A stretch of DNA of 64,000 nt, taken from NCBI RefSeq assembly GCF_014205015.1, contig NZ_JACHMO010000001.1, positions 806,001-870,000 of the forward strand, read 5' to 3'. The position numbers and the translations under genes are program-made. The number at the start of each line of letters is the position of its first letter. The first letter of the stretch is position 1. Shown here piece after piece: positions 62,294 to 64,000 of this stretch. The notes under the pieces are model-generated. The model saw only the letters and a program-made list of their open reading frames with translations. It was not told the DNA's origin and made no database searches. This DNA comes from Saccharothrix ecbatanensis. GTDB taxonomy: Bacteria; Actinomycetota; Actinomycetes; Mycobacteriales; Pseudonocardiaceae.

Positions 62294-62315
62294 CGTCGTT
62301 CTGATCCCATTCCCC

Positions 62316-62352
62316 GGTGTGGAGGGGCCCGCGCGATGGGCCCCTCCACACC
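62316..62352 (+). terminator. Strong hairpin terminator after the protease gene
   Basis: GGTGTGGAGGGGCCC (62316-62330) and GGGCCCCTCCACACC (62338-62352) form a perfect 15-bp stem with a 7-nt loop, 23 bp after the stop. Confidence 0.88.
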
Positions 62353-62607
62353 GTTCCGGTTGCTCGCCGTGGGCAACCTGAACCGGCCCGGCTTTGGTGG
62401 AGGCTCTGATGTGCCCCGAGCTTCGTGGAGTCGACTGGTCGGACTTCATGCCACGATTGGGACGGTGTGGAGCCTTTCACACTGGTCGTCGCGGGCGAGG
62501 GCTGAGCCGGAGGGCCGACGTCCCGGCCGGGGCCTTGTCCAAGGTCTTGACCATCCCCACCGGAGGCCGCAAGCCGATGTCGGGGGTGGCCGCTAGGGTG
62601 CACCGTC
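62353..62607. other. Intergenic DNA, nothing recognised
   Basis: Several overlapping short frames exist, but none has support. The region should hold the promoter of the following gene; no convincing -35/-10 pair was found. Confidence 0.5.
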
Positions 62608-63966
62608 ATGAATGCGGCTGATCTCGACTACCAGGCCCGGACCTTGTCCGGCTGCATTCCTCCGCAACTGGTCTCCCGGCTTCTCGAGCTCGGCCACGGG
62701 AAGGAAGTGGAGTTCCAGGCCGGCCGTGGGGAGTGGTTCTGCGCGCGTGAGTGGGCACGGCTGCTCGGTGTCCAAGGGCGGCAGGCCGAGGCGTTGGAGG
62801 TGCTCGCTCCGTACGTCGCCACGGGCTGGTGGCCGGCCGCCCGCGCCCAGGCGGAACTGTTGGAGAGCTGGGGGCGGGCCGAGGAGGCGATCGCGCTGGC
62901 CCGGCCGTACGCCGAGGTCGTAGGGCTTCCGCTGGAGTTCTTCGGGCGGCTGCTGGCCCGGCACGGACGCCGGGACGAGGCGGTCGTGGTGCTGAGCGCC
63001 GGAATCGAGGGCTGGTTCCTCGCCACCGCTCTGGCAGAGGTCGTCGAGGGGTCGGGCCGGGAAGAAGACATCGCGGCGCTGCTGTCCGCGCGGATTCCGG
63101 CCCAGCACCGGTGCGACGGTCCTTGGTGCTGCCGCGGCCTCGACCCGGACATGGTAATCGGCCTGGTTGCCGCGATCCGCGAGCGCCAGGGCCGCATCGA
63201 CGAAGCGATCGCCTTGCTGCACACCCGGCAGCAGATCACCTCCGTGAACAACCGCGACCAGTTGGCCGACCTTCTGGCGAGGCATGACCGGATCGAGGAA
63301 CTGCGTGAGTACGCGGCGTCCGAGTACCACGGGCACGCCGCGCAGCGCCTGGCCGAGGTGTTGGAGGAGCGCGGTGACGTGGAAGGCGCGATCGCTGTGT
63401 ACCGGCAGCCGGGTGACTCACCGGTCCGTCAGTGTCGCGGTGCGGTCCAGTTGGCGCAGCTCCTGGCCCGGCATGGCCGGTGCGACGAGGCGATCGAGGT
63501 GATGCGCGTGCTCGCGGACTCTCCCGGTGGCGCGGAGGACTGGATCGTCGACACGCTGTGCACCTTGTACGCCGACCATGGCCGTGCCCGGGACGGCTTG
63601 GCCTACCTCGACACCCTGAAGGCGCGCCGTGACGGCGAGGAGGAGTGGGACTTTTTCAGGATGCGCCTTCGGCTCATGGCCGACTGCGGCTTGCTCGATG
63701 AAGCGATCGAGCAGGCGCGGGTGCACCCCGAGGGCGACACCTGGTACGCGGACTGGACCATCTCCGACCTTCTCGCCGAGGCTGGTCGTGCCGAGGAGGC
63801 TGTCGCAGTCCTGGAAGCACACGCCCCCGCCAACTGTGACTCTTTGGCCGGCCACCTCATCGACCTCGGCCGGATCAAGGAGGCTGTGGCAGTCCTCCAG
63901 CAGCGCAAGTCCGAGCCGGTCGTGCCTGTCTCGACGGGCACTTTCTCCACCGACCCCCCGTTCTGA
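62608..63966 (+). CDS. TPR-like repeat protein
   Basis: The 452-residue cytoplasmic protein consists of about ten helical hairpins of TPR type, marked by repeated G-R-x-E-E-A-I/V-x-x-L units: GRQAEALEVLAPYVATGWWP, GRAEEAIALARPYAEVVGLP, GRIDEAIALLHTRQQITSVN and GRAEEAVAVLEAHAPANCDS. A CDGPWCCRG patch in the middle could bind metal or be structural. It has no enzymatic domain. Such proteins are common and of unknown role in actinomycetes. ATG 62608 begins the first helix. Confidence 0.8.
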   Translation: MNAADLDYQARTLSGCIPPQLVSRLLELGHGKEVEFQAGRGEWFCAREWARLLGVQGRQAEALEVLAPYVATGWWPAARAQAELLESWGRAEEAIALARPYAEVVGLPLEFFGRLLARHGRRDEAVVVLSAGIEGWFLATALAEVVEGSGREEDIAALLSARIPAQHRCDGPWCCRGLDPDMVIGLVAAIRERQGRIDEAIALLHTRQQITSVNNRDQLADLLARHDRIEELREYAASEYHGHAAQRLAEVLEERGDVEGAIAVYRQPGDSPVRQCRGAVQLAQLLARHGRCDEAIEVMRVLADSPGGAEDWIVDTLCTLYADHGRARDGLAYLDTLKARRDGEEEWDFFRMRLRLMADCGLLDEAIEQARVHPEGDTWYADWTISDLLAEAGRAEEAVAVLEAHAPANCDSLAGHLIDLGRIKEAVAVLQQRKSEPVVPVSTGTFSTDPPF

Positions 63967-64000
63967 CACCGCTCTAGTTCAGAGAAGCCTGCATCCGATG

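Noticed and set aside
62394..62621. Open frame before the TPR-like gene
   Set aside because: No ribosome site or motif; it lies just after a terminator.

Overview
The window is high-GC DNA from a filamentous actinomycete, probably Pseudonocardiales (Saccharothrix, Actinosynnema or Lentzea type). The evidence is strong G/C bias at third codon positions, many GTG starts, Thr-rich linkers joined to CBM2 modules, LacI, PaaX and LAL regulators, a Ser/Thr kinase of PknB type, and a Zur-regulated 'anchored-repeat' metal transporter. No rRNA, tRNA or CRISPR array was seen.

Region 1 (1-19600) is a plant-polysaccharide locus. It starts with the end of a sugar ABC permease and an intracellular GH43 enzyme. 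It continues with a CBM2-linked acetylxylan/feruloyl-type esterase, a two-gene operon of large secreted GH43 proteins, a GH9 cellulase with FN3 and CBM2, and a GH10 xylanase with CBM2. Three LacI regulators sit among them, and the intergenic DNA holds three operator classes: GTTAGCGATAAC (AraR-like), CGAAA/TTTCG (xylan type), and TGGGAGCGCTCCC (CebR type). Pectin/xylan debonding, xylan, arabinose side-chain and cellulose functions are therefore controlled by separate sugar signals.

Region 2 (19622-32860) is a zinc-starvation regulon. Four Zur-box-like palindromes flank secreted choice-of-anchor M proteins, a methyltransferase, and a six-gene operon. That operon encodes a ZnuA-like lipoprotein with a choice-of-anchor domain inserted in circularly permuted order, an ABC ATPase, a permease and surface proteins, two of which end in LASTG sortase signals. 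A COG0523 GTPase and an alternative set of cysteine-poor ribosomal proteins (L28, L33, S14, S18, L31, L32) follow. A second COG0523 protein, which lacks its P-loop, is divergent from them. Together the genes would capture zinc at the surface, import it, and release zinc from ribosomes.

Region 3 (32885-38655) holds an AraC/saccharopine-dehydrogenase-like divergent pair, two small hypothetical or SUKH genes, and a MerR-controlled cassette (DsbA-like oxidoreductase, deaminase, two SMR efflux subunits).

Region 4 (38656-48230) is accessory and decaying. It contains an IS630 remnant, an ankyrin protein, a SUKH-3 immunity gene broken by an IS4-family element with a 10-bp target duplication, a WXG100/YbaB-like cluster with a frameshift, and broken GH43, ricin-lectin and GH78 genes, one carrying a micro-inversion.

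Region 5 (48227-64000) returns to ordinary chromosomal content: two TetR-controlled units, an acyl-CoA dehydrogenase, an SGNH hydrolase, a nitrilase-fold hydrolase, a LAL-type LuxR regulator, a 1289-aa subtilisin-like protease and a TPR-like protein.
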